Source: Takakia lepidozioides
Lineage: Eukaryota; Streptophyta; Takakiopsida; Takakiales; Takakiaceae
Assembly: GCA_030704615.1 (NCBI GenBank)
Contig: CM060734.1
Coordinates: 25,728,001 to 25,792,000, forward strand
DNA: 64,000 nucleotides
Direction of reading: 5' to 3'
Shown: positions 54,281 to 64,000 of the stretch, in pieces
Layout: each line of letters starts with the position of its first letter
Position numbering within the stretch: position 1 is the first letter of the stretch
Position numbers and translations under genes: made by a program
Notes under the pieces: model-generated
What the model saw: only the letters and a program-made list of their open reading frames with translations
Databases searched by the model: none
What the model was told of the DNA's origin: nothing

Positions 54281-56866
54281 ATGCACTATTGTTTGGAACG
54301 TACTACAACAGCAGGTCCTCAAGGACCAGCACCAACAGGAGGACCAGAGCTGCTGAAGGAATTGCGGTTGGAAGGATTGTTGCGCAAAGAGTGGTCTTTG
54401 CATCATCGGGAATTGATGATCCAGTTCATCAAGAACTTTGAGCCAAAGACGGGAGTTACCTAGGTGAAGGGCGTAGATATACAAGTTACTCCATAGTACT
54501 TGCAACAGCTTTTTGAATTACCATCTGGTAATGTGACCGTGGACGAGCACAGGGCAAGATTGCAAATAGGGGATCTTTTCCAAGAAACGAGTTTCTTCAG
54601 GAACCAAGGATTCACTTGCACCAAAGCCGAGTATCCAAGGTTGAGAGAAATTGGCCAGATACTAAACATTTTGTTGGCCATGAAACAGAACCACAGTATC
54701 TTAGCAGATCTTTTACGGAGGAGGTTCTGAAAGCTTTGAGAGGAGAGGATGTAGCTTGGGCGGAGATGATGCATAGTGGTCTGGTGGAGGAGATGAAATG
54801 ATTACAGATTACTATTGCCAAGTCCCAATTAATTGTGTCTGGCCCAATTATTGCACAGATCATCTTTGATTCTTGCTTGCTTGATGCGCAAGAACGCAAA
54901 GTAATGGGGGTGTTTGAGGCCGCCACAACTGCAGTTGAGGAGCAAGGCTCTTCACAAGGTGAAGGAGGATTAGAGAGGCAACACTCGTCAAAGAGACAGA
55001 AGAGCGACGCACCGGTAATGGCTGATCCACTGACCACAAGGAACCCTCACGATGATGTTTCCATAGCTCCGGCGTAGGATGGGGTGCAGCAGCACAATGG
55101 GCTGTTATTACTCGAAGCACGGCCATTAGAGAGGGAGACAAAAGTCACTTCAGTACCACAACCAGCACAGCAAGCTGACCAAGTTGCCCCAGTGGTAACT
55201 CAGACTGGACTTGCTGTTACATCAGAACCTCTTACTGTGGAGAGAGAGGATTGGACATCCCCACTACAGAGCAAGTAGTGGCGGAAATTGAGAAGGCACT
55301 CTCTATGAAAACTCTGGCATGGTCGGAGACCCTATGGTACCAAAGATGCAAAGTCTACCCAAGGAAATCCCTGCTGTGTAGGTTATGCCCAAACCTGTGG
55401 CGGAGGTTGAAGGGGTAAAGGGCAAGGGTATTGCAGCACCTGTGGAAGATGAGGTTGCTCAAGAAGAAGATCTTATGGGATCATGGCCTGATTGGTTTGT
55501 GAAACATCAAACTGTAGAGAATCAAGAAGAACAGCAGCAGATTTTCCATGAAGACCCACAGCAGGCCATGCTCATGAGTTCCATAAGCAGGACTCTCAAT
55601 CTGTTGGGCACCTATGTCAAGACTCATGTTCCTTCCACTCAATTGGCAGCTTTGCTGGAGGAGCTCAAGCAAGAGTTGAGGCATGCAATTGCCACTGAGT
55701 GTGCAAACAAGGTGGATGTGGAGGCCAATCTCAAGTTGCAGAAAGAGTTGGAGGACACTAAAGTTGCCCTACAGCTTGTGAAGGAAAATTTAATTGAAGC
55801 AGGTCTTGAGCAGGAGAAGTTGCATGAAGTGTATAAGCAGCAGCTATACCAGATGCAAGTTCAGCATGAGGGCAAGTTGCATGAAGTGAAGTTGCTTCAT
55901 ACAGAATTGGAGCAGTCCATCAGAAAATGATCATACAGTGTGCCACACTAACGACTAATCTGGAGATGGCTGCACTCGAAGTCAAGAACCAAGCTGAGAG
56001 ATGTATAACGGCGGAGACAGAGGCACTAGAGTAGGGGAAACTCATTGCGGACATGAAGGTTACTATATGTCGCAATGAAGATACGCTTCAGCAGTTGCAC
56101 CAGGTTGATGTCCAGAAGGACAGGTACATCTTTGAGTTGCAGCAAACCATCACAATACGACAATGAACTTTCTGTGAGTGTAAAAGCTTGGAAAGAAGCC
56201 AATAATCTGTCAGTTGCCTATGCAGCTCTGGTTGAGCCTCATGCAAAACGCATGGAGAATTTGCAACAACAATTGGAAGCATACAGGCTCAAGGAGGAGC
56301 AAGATCTCCGTGGTGTTACACGGGACTTGGTAGATAATCATCTTTTGCAAAAGTGGTTAACACAAGGGCCGGTGGAAGGGAAAGCACTAAGAAAGCTCAC
56401 CCAAGACGAGATAAATGATCTCAGGCTACGGGTGCAGAACATTGCCACAACCACTATAGACAATGTCTATAGTCGGATAGCTGAGTTACAGGAGGATATA
56501 GAAGGGCTGGAGACTCAAGTGGATGACTTGAACTCTAACATTGACAAAAGGGCCTTTGTTCCTGAGGAACAGCTCATGGCTACTTATTTGCACGCAAGGA
56601 CTTTGATTTTCCAATCTTCAGCACAGGAAGTGCAGGACTTGCCACCATCAGGAGGGACTGTGGCAACAACATCACAACAACCACATCACGTTGATAGTGT
56701 TGATACCATGGCACTGCAGCAATCACTGTCTGAGGTTTGGGGTGATGCTTCTTTAAACCCACCTACTACTCCTGCTGCACTTGAATACAATCAGGCTATG
56801 ATTCTACCCTTCAACCAAATTCCCATTGTTATGGATTTGGCTTGGAAAGAATTCAGTCCTCCATAG
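54281..56866 (+). pseudogene. Retroelement-associated coiled-coil ORF, degenerate
   Basis: The front (TTTAGPQGPAPTGGP) matches the proline-rich gag linker of family A. A globular segment follows (HHRELMIQFIKNFEPKTG, VKGVDIQVTP, YLQQLFELPSGNVTVDEHRARLQ, KAEYPRLREIGQ), then WAEMMHSGLVEEMK, an acidic/polar linker, and long coiled coils (55660-55930 and 56075-56600). Stops at about 54460, 54510, 54730, 55075 and 55930 break it. The layout resembles the minus-strand ORF at 1-855. I infer an accessory retroelement gene. The LTR at 57096 cuts it off. Confidence 0.5.
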
Positions 56867-57095
56867 TCTTTGGCACACTATTACCAGATTATGCGCATTT
56901 GGTTGCCAGTGACAACTCGGACTAAAGTTCTTCCAACTGACAGACCCATTGAAGATCACCATTTTGCGCGGTACTGGTCTGAGGCAGGAACCATGCTGAA
57001 GGAATTAATTGCCTTCCAGATTGTTCATGGATTCATTTACACCAAGATCAAGGAGGTACCTAGTTTGGTCATGGGTTGTGGACTGTATTATGCTG

Positions 57096-58051
57096 TGTTA
57101 GAGGGCTGTCTGGGACTTAGACAGTTTTATGGATTCTGTGGCGTACCCTTAATTTTTGTGCAGACTTACGGATGGTAGACTTAGACCACCACAGGCCTTA
57201 GGGGTGGTAGACAGGCTTAACACAGTCAGTCATAGTCTTACATAGTTAGACACAACTTGACATAGTTTGTCACAGTCTGACACAGCCTTACACAGCCTAT
57301 CACAGTTTATCGCAGCCTATTATAGTTTATCACAGCCTGACACAGCCCGACACAGTTAGCCACAGTCCGACACAGCTTTACACAGCCAGTCACAGCTCGG
57401 CACAGCCAGTCACAGCCGACACAGTTTGGCACAGCCCGTCACAACATTCGCAGGGAACGACTGTGTGGGAACGACATCTGCAGAGGGAACGTGTATTTTG
57501 TCTAGATGACAGTTAGTTAGTTAGGCAGTTAGAACAACTTGCAGGTAGAAAATGCAGAGTAGCAATGGGGAGATGACACTTTTTTTGGCATCACGACTTG
57601 GCCATCGGGGAGAGAAGACGATCTTGGAGCACAGGGAATAGAGATTACACATACGAACTGTTGATGCTTGATTCATGGAAGCTATAGAGTTGCACTGTAG
57701 AGCAGACTAGAGACACCATGGCTTCGGCTTGATACTTGATAAATCTTAATCTGATACATATTCCATACTCACACTGTGTAGAGAGACCTAAGTGAAGCTG
57801 TGGAATGAATGGATGAGTGATTGGAACCTGGTAGATTGCTGAAGCAATCTGATACTTAAATATAACAATAAGGTAACTTGTTGACATGAAGGCAAGAAGG
57901 AATACAAACAGGAAGCACTCCCATGATACACTAGTTGTAGGTCATGACTGATTGTTCTGAGCGGGCTGAGTGCTTAGAGATATCCAACTCTTCTATCTTG
58001 GAGTTCCCACCTCGGATAGCGAAGGGATGGGTGAGTAAAAGCCGCTCGACA
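57096..58051 (+). repeat. Family A 5' LTR, copy 2
   Basis: TGTTAGAGGG...CTCGACA, homologous end to end to 887-1889, with a shorter body. The CACAGCC tract is at 57215-57440. Confidence 0.88.
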
Positions 58052-58053
58052 TT

Positions 58054-58071
58054 TGGCAACCACACTGGGGA
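58054..58071 (+). other. Primer-binding site, family A copy 2
   Basis: TGGCAACCACACTGGGGA; it differs from copy 1 by a G-to-A change at the CpG and by one further base. Confidence 0.72.
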
Positions 58072-58597
58072 ACTGAGTCAAGAACAACCAGATGTGACAT
58101 GCATCTGGTGGGATCATGGTGGATGGAGAATTAAAGAATTTGATGTGAATCAAATTCCCTGTGAAACTGAGAAAGAAAGATTGTCCAAACAATTCTTTCA
58201 GAGGTTCTTGGAATATGCAGATCCAGAGTGGGGTTTGGAGAAATGAGTGATAAAGATTTATCAAGTGGCCTTTAGAGGGAGAGCAAGTTGGTTACCAACA
58301 TTGGTTTATGTGATAGCATTGCTATCCATTAAACGAGTGGAGTTTGAAGGTTGGGAAGAACGGAAAGTGAATGTTTACACTCATATGCATGAAGAACTTG
58401 AACTGGTAAAGAATTGGATTCCTAAGGATATCATGTGGATCAAACTTACACCAAGAACAGCTTTTCAGACGTGCTTGCCATATGGTTATATGGTAACGGA
58501 GACTTCTAGTATAGCCAAGGGTGCATTAAAGCTTGAAAGAAATCCAGGCATACACGAGAGATACTACATAAGAGAGTTTTGGTTATTGCCTCATTAA
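58057..58597 (+). pseudogene. Extra ORF before gag, family A copy 2
   Basis: Homologous to 1869-2477. A 33-base deletion removes part of the LPDRCKEN region and a TGA at 58244-58246 replaces Gly. The remaining codons are well conserved. Confidence 0.65.
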
Positions 58598-58617
58598 AGA
58601 TATGAAATACATAGGAC

Positions 58618-60966
58618 ATGAGTGATGAAAGGGAAGCTAGACTCCACAGATATTCAGCAAAAAAAGAAAGTTCTTTGAAAGCTAATTATCCATATCTCTG
58701 GGAGAGAGGAATAGACATAGGGGAATCATCTGGACCTCTCACACCATTAAGGCCAGAGAGTACATCGCCCATACCAGAAGAAGCAGAATTGGAAGCCACT
58801 CCTTTTTATTCTTTACAAGAAAGATTAAGGGATTTGGTATAGGAAGAAGATCAGCCACGAGGGGAGAGATCTGAGGTACATCCCTGGATTAAAGATTTGA
58901 CGGAAATCTTTGATTAGAGTTGGCATGGGACACCAAAAGCAGGAACTCCAATTTTTGAATCACAAGACAAAGAAGGAGAGGAAGATGTTACAGAGCCAAC
59001 GGAGAGTTCAGACTCTCCAACACCACTTCAGTTGAGTTATATGAGTGAGGAAGAGGAAATCCAAGAGAAGAACTTGGAAGATGAAAACAGAGAGAAGAAT
59101 TTGGAAAGATGAAGAGTATGAAGAAGTAGACCCAACAGTTGAGGTTGAGACTACAACCAGGACATCCCAACCTGTTGGACCTAGATCAAGTGGAGCACTT
59201 GGATCACAGGCCAACAAAGGTGTCGGCTCAGGGGGATCAGGCGGGCAGCTTGGATCTGGCTTTGGGGGGACAGGGAGTGTGGGAAGTAGTGCAACTGGAG
59301 CTGGGGATACTGTAAGTACAGAAGGGCTAGTAGCAGGGAGTGCTCAGGGGCCAACACTTGGTGGGAGTTCTACCACAGATGGCGGTACCTCCAACATGGG
59401 CAAAACCACCTTTTCCAATATATGCAGGAAAAAGAGATCCTGATGTACACATTAGCCAATTTGAGCACATGTGTATTGTGAACAATGAGAATGGCGATGA
59501 TGCCAAGATGAGACTGTTTCCTTGTTCACTTATCAAGAAAGCAAGTGAATGGTATGCAAGATTTTCTAATAATCATTTCCTAACCTGGAATGGCCTTAGT
59601 ACAACATTCCGAAATAGGTTCAGGACAAGCAAAACTGAGGATGAAGTGTATGGGAGTTTACAACATTTAAGGCAAAGGAAGCATGAAACTATTGAAGAGT
59701 ACATGGAAAAGATGGAGTTAATGATGAAAAAGTTGGTTGCTGTATCAGAACCAGGATTACAGAAGACCTGGTTTGTGAGTGGACTAAGACCTGAATTACA
59801 AAAGAAAGTGGATATGCTACCTCATAATACAGTGGATGAGGCATTCAAAACAGCCAACAAAATTGAGCAATTGGGAATGCTAAGGAGAGATAAAAGGGAT
59901 GATGAGGACTCTGAAGAGGAGTCAGATGAGGAAGAAGAGCAAGAGCTAAGGAGGAAGAGCAAGAAGAAGGAAAAGTTGAAGAGGGACAACTATGAAAAAA
60001 GATTGGAATAAATCTTGAAAAAATACGCCACGGAGGCTGCAACACATTGGAGGAAGGGTGTTTGGTGTGCAAAGTGCCAAAATGAAGGCCATACCACAGC
60101 TGAATGTCACATGAAGGAGAAACATTGTACTATCTGTAAAATGGATAACCATTCTACTGAGAATTGTTATTACAATAGAAGGACAGCTACAAGAGAACTT
60201 AGGCAAGTGAGGGTGCATTAAGTGCAACCCCAGCCAAGAAGAAACAATGACCAGGACCACTATGGTAGGCCTGGTGGATATAACAATGGTATGGTAGGAA
60301 GAGGTAATCCAAGAGGGAATTACCAAGGCAATCCCAGAGGCAGCTATCAGGGTAATCCAAGGGGTAATTACCAGTCAGGGAATCAGGATTATAGAAATAA
60401 TCCCAAAATAGACCAAGGGCGAGGACCCAATGGTGAAGAACTGTGTTACTATTGTAACCAGGCAGGACATCGCAAAGCAGCCTGTCCATTCTGGATCAGA
60501 CACCAAAATGAGATGAGAGCTCCTGTGAACGAAGGCCCAGTAGTGGCAGCTCACATTGTTAGGCCATGTTCTGTACCAGAAGTAAGTACAATGATAGTTA
60601 CCAGAAGCAAAGCTAAGCTAATACCTCCAGTGGATGAGGAAGAAGATGTAAATGAAGATGGCAGTGATGTGCCTGAAGATGGCTTGGAGAGATGAGAAGG
60701 AACTGCACAAGGAAGTGGCTGATATCATAAGGGAAATGCAGAAGAATATTGTTATCCCTATGGCAGATTCTTCTCACTCTGATAGAGAAGATGAAGAGGG
60801 TGAAGATGAAGTGAAGCAAGAAGCTGCACAAGTGCAGGGTAATGAAGGGACTTTGGCTGAAGTGGTATGCCAGTCCAAAGCTGAGATTACCATTGGACAG
60901 CTATTGGTTGTGCACCTCATTGTAGGCACAGGCTGTATCAAGCAATCAATCAGATTGTTCATGTGA
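58618..60966 (+). pseudogene. Gag, family A copy 2
   Basis: ATG at 58618. Stops at 58840 and 58915 and a one-base insertion near 59105 break the N-terminal part. The proline-rich linker has a deletion (59370) that joins STT to the capsid start out of frame. The capsid (59376-60011), CCHC knuckles (CAKCQNEGHTTAEC, CTICKMDNHSTENC), NPRGNYQ repeat and third knuckle (CYYCNQAGHRKAAC) match copy 1. Stops at about 60009 and 60220. Confidence 0.82.
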
Positions 60967-61870
60967 CAGAGAACACAGACCTGAACAGCAAGGTGACAAG
61001 TTATAATGTGAAGCTTGAAGGGCGAGAAACAGTCATGGACTTTGATGATTCTATGCCAGTAATCCAGTTAAGAATTGGAAGCACAGACTGGACTGATGTA
61101 CTGATAGATGGAGGCTCGGGAGTGAATATTATGACAGACCAGTTAAGGTAGAAGTTCGATCTAAGTAACATGAAACCAGCCCCATTCACAGTAACAATGG
61201 CAGATCAAAGGAGTGTATAGCCATTGGGCTTGATAAGAGGAGTTAAGATACAGATCCAGAAGATGATCTTTAAGATCACAGTGACTGTGTTGAAAATGGA
61301 TGATGTTATGGAAGCTTACTCCTTATTGCTGGGTCGACCATGGCTGAAACAGGCTAGGGTATTCCATGACTGGAATTCCCAGTTACTTACTGTGCATGAT
61401 GGGAGGCACAAGATACAGGTCACCACTAAGAAATCTTGTAGGCTACCTGCTACCAGAAGACCTCGTGGAGTCAGAGAGTATGTTTGGAGGTGAGGACTTG
61501 ATGAGGAGCAGGAAGCTACCCTGTTTGTTGCATACCCGGAGTGGGAGCAGGTTGCAGAAATGCAAGTGGGAGGCGTGAGTTGCTTTAAAGGTATCTGCTG
61601 TGGTGCAGTAACAGCAACACCAATTGAGGGGGAAACAAGTAGTTACCCACCACATTTCTATGAGGAAATGGAAGGAGAAATGGAAATCCTAGAAGAACCA
61701 GCCACTGTGAGTTTACAGGATGAAGTAGTGGCTGGATGGACAATCACAGCTGAAGAGCAGGTGAGAGAAGTGAATGTGGGAACTGAGGAGGAACCAAGAA
61801 TGGTGAAAGTGGGGGCTGACTTGGAGCCAGAATTCTTTGAGGAAGCTAAGAGCCTGTTCATCAAATACTG
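60967..61870 (+). pseudogene. Protease and linker, family A copy 2
   Basis: DVLIDGGSGVNIM near 61099-61135 is the retropepsin active site. SLLLGRPWLKQA and an acidic linker (EEMEGEMEILEEPATVS, VRVNVG-type repeats) follow up to the TGA at 61869. Stops near 61149 and 61491. Confidence 0.8.
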
Positions 61871-62702
61871 AGATGTATTTGCTTGGAGCTATGAGGATCT
61901 GAAAGGGATACCACCTGAGATATGTCAGCATAAGATTGAACTGGAACCAGGGTCAGGATCGATTAAACATGCAAGGTATAGGATGAATCCTAACTATGCA
62001 CAGAAGGTTGGGGAAGAGATCAAGAAGCTGGTTGAGGCTAAGTTCATATACCCGATAGAGTATACAATTTGGCTATCACCTATTGTGATAGTTCCCAAGA
62101 AGAATGGCAAACTGAGAGTTTGTCTGAACTATAAGAAGTTGAATGCTTGTACAAAGAAATATCCCTTTCCTTTGCCATTCACAGAAGCTGTACTGGACAC
62201 TGTGGTAGGCCATGAGATGTACTCATTCATGGATGGCTTCAATGAGTATAACCAAGTGCAAGTGGCGGAAGAAGACCAGGGAAAGACAGCTTTTATCACA
62301 GACTGGGGTGCTTATGCATACAAAGTCATGCCTTTTGGACTTTGTAATGCACCAGCAACTTTTCAGAGAGTGATAAGTGAATCCTTCCATGAGTATTTGG
62401 ATGATTTCATGCAAGTGTTCTTAGATGACTTTAGTGTGTACAGCTCTAAGAATGAGCACTTGTAAAAGTTGGAGTTGTGTTTGGCCAGATGCAGGATAAG
62501 AGGTCTTGGTCCGAATCCAGAAAAGTGTACTTTCTGTATGAACTCAGGGGTACTTCTGGGACACATTGTGTGTAAGAAGGGACTGCTTGTGGATCCTAGA
62601 AAGACAGAGGCTATTAAAGCCTCACCACCACCAAGTAACGTTAAGGGTCTAAGGAGGTTCCTTGGACAAACTACTTATTATAGAAGGTTTGTCAGACGAT
62701 AA
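61871..62702 (+). pseudogene. Reverse transcriptase, family A copy 2
   Basis: DVFAWSYEDLKGIPPEICQH opens the domain. KKNGKLRVCLNYKKLN, YSFMDGFNEYNQV (first Asp), MPFGLCNAPATFQR and VFLDDFSVYS (FLDD active site near 62417-62428) are all present, then LGHIV and RRFLGQTTYYRRFV. One TAA at 62463 and a stop at 62700. The DVFAWSY opening is typical of Tat/Athila-type plant Ty3 elements. Confidence 0.9.
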
Positions 62703-63294
62703 GCACAGATGGCAGCGCCATTGAGCAAGCTTTTGAAGAAGGATGCGGTGTTTGCATGGACAGCTGAATATCAACAGGCATTTGAAGCACTTACATTGTC
62801 AGTAACAACTACACCTATGTTGATTAACCCTCATTGGCATGTAGTATTTCATGTACACTGTGATGCCTCAGGAGAAGCATTGGGAGCTGTGTTAGCCCAG
62901 AATGTCACAGGAAATATAGATTCACCTGTGTACTATGCTAGCAGATTGTTGAACAGTGCGGAGAGGAACTATAGCACTACTGAAAGAGAATGATTTATGT
63001 AGTTAAGAAATTCAGGCATTACCTATTGGGAAGGAAGTTTATGTTTTATGTGGATCATCAAGCTTTGATTTATCTGGTGAACAAGCCTTTGATAAGTGGC
63101 AGGATAGCTGGATGATAATCTTGCACGAGTTTGAATTCGAAGTTGTTTACAAGCCTAGCCGTTTGCATCTTGTGGCAGATCACTTGTCACAGCTATCAAC
63201 AGGAGAGGCCGCCACGGGAGTAGACGACCACTTGCCTGATGCGAGTTTATTTGCAGTGGAAGTACAGGGAAGTGCAGATGATTGGTTAGATTAG
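62703..63294 (+). pseudogene. RNase H, family A copy 2
   Basis: MAAPLSKLLKKDAVFAW, HCDASGEALGAVLAQ (catalytic Asp and Glu), YYASRLLNSAERNYSTTE, then after a frameshift YVDHQALIYLVNKP and VVYKPSRLHLVADHLS. Copy 1 keeps only the second half. Confidence 0.85.
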
Positions 63295-63355
63295 CAATGG
63301 CCAATCAGATACTACCTTACTCATGGTCAGTGCCCACCTAGTTATGGGAAGAAAC

Positions 63356-64000
63356 AGATGAAGAGAATCCTGCCTTTGGTGTTCCATGCCAACTCTTATC
63401 AAAGATTTCTGTCAAATCTTTTATCTAGGGATGTACCTCAGATCTTTCACCTCGTGGTTGATCTTCTTCCTGTACCAATTCCCTTAATCTTTCTTGCAAA
63501 GAAAAAGAAGGAATGGCATCCAACTCTAGTTCTTCCGGTATGGGTGATGTACTCTCTGATCTTAATGGTGTACCGCCATCTGTGGCCCTACACCCTACCC
63601 ACTGACAGGTGCTGGTCCTCCCGTTGGTGTTGGTCCTTGGGGATCTGTTGTTGTAGTGGTGAGTCTCCCACCAGTTGTTGGCCCCTGAGCACTCCCTTCT
63701 ATTGGCCCCTCTATACTCACAGTATTCCCAGCTCCAGTTGCACTACTTCCCACACTCCCTGTCCCCCCAAAGCCAGATCCAAGCTGCCTGCCTGATCCCC
63801 CTGAGCCGACACCTTTGTTGGCCTGTGATCCAAGTGCTCCACTTGATCCAGGTCCAACAGGTTGGGATGTCCTAGTTGTAGTCTCAACCTCAACTGTATG
63901 GTCTACTTCCTCATACTCTTCGTCTTCCAATTTCTTCTCTCTGTTTTCATCTTCCAAGTTCTTTTCTTGGATTTCTTCTTCCTCACATGTAACTCAACTG
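63356..64000 (-). mobile_element. Family A gag fragment, inverted and internally rearranged
   Basis: Read from 64000 downward: acidic gag repeat, Gly/Ser linker, QGPTPTGGPAPVSG, then GPQMAV. At about 63570 it jumps back to the N-terminal gag segment (PLRSESTSPIPEE to SWHGTPKAG). The order of two gag blocks is thus swapped. It joins the plus-strand RNase H of copy 2 at about 63355 and runs off the window. Confidence 0.8.

Larger units (their letters stand above)
57096..63355 (+). mobile_element. Ty3/gypsy element, family A copy 2 (keeps RT; truncated at right)
   Basis: LTR, primer site, extra ORF, gag, knuckles, protease, RT and RNase H in order. It ends near 63355 within the RNase H to integrase linker, where an inverted and rearranged gag segment starts. 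It has many point mutations and stops, several of them G-to-A or C-to-T. Confidence 0.88.

Overview
This is eukaryotic, plant-lineage DNA made almost entirely of nested transposable elements. Plant-type PPR repeats with DMYAKCG-like motifs, an F-box fragment, GT-AG introns, AATAAA signals and plant-style LTR retrotransposons (one with an initiator-Met-tRNA primer site) point to a streptophyte. The PPR repeats favour a seed-free land plant such as a moss, lycophyte or fern. I cannot name the species. No cellular gene in the window looks intact. Layout: (1) 1-855, a minus-strand coiled-coil retroelement ORF. (2) 887 to about 20,100, a Ty3/gypsy element (family A copy 1, Tat/Ogre-like, with an extra ORF before gag) whose gag is split by MULE-A (3296-15356), a 12-kb Mutator-like DNA transposon. 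(3) 20-27.5 kb, degenerate DNA with two opposed LTRs of a second Ty3 family (family B), an F-box fragment split by a SINE with a 14-bp target duplication, and a decayed PPR gene. (4) 27,565-52,937, a third Ty3 family (family C) inserted in the PPR gene. Its broken polyprotein reads gag, protease, C5-cytosine DNA methyltransferase, reverse transcriptase, RNase H, integrase, PHD finger. MULE-B (32,873-46,265) sits inside its gag-protease region with an exact target-site duplication. (5) 52.9-57.1 kb, the PPR tail and a second coiled-coil retroelement ORF. (6) 57,096-63,355, family A copy 2, which keeps the reverse transcriptase that copy 1 lost, ending at a rearranged, inverted gag segment that runs off the window. 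The most interesting system is the MULE family. Both copies carry a minus-strand SWIM-finger MULE transposase and a divergent, roughly ten-exon plus-strand gene. That gene combines a ParB-like DGNHR motif with a C-terminal region laid out like a beta-class (N4/N6) DNA methyltransferase. MULE-B also has an intact third ORF. Both copies are filled with palindromes centred on CGGCGCCG, in dense arrays between the divergent genes, near the ends and in introns. A plausible inference is that these arrays are binding sites for an element-encoded protein controlling transposition or element chromatin, analogous to VANC motif clusters in VANDAL MULEs. The DNA-methyltransferase retrotransposon with a PHD finger is a second, independent case of a chromatin-modifying cargo gene. 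Nearly all genes carry frameshifts or stops, so the window records systems rather than working copies.
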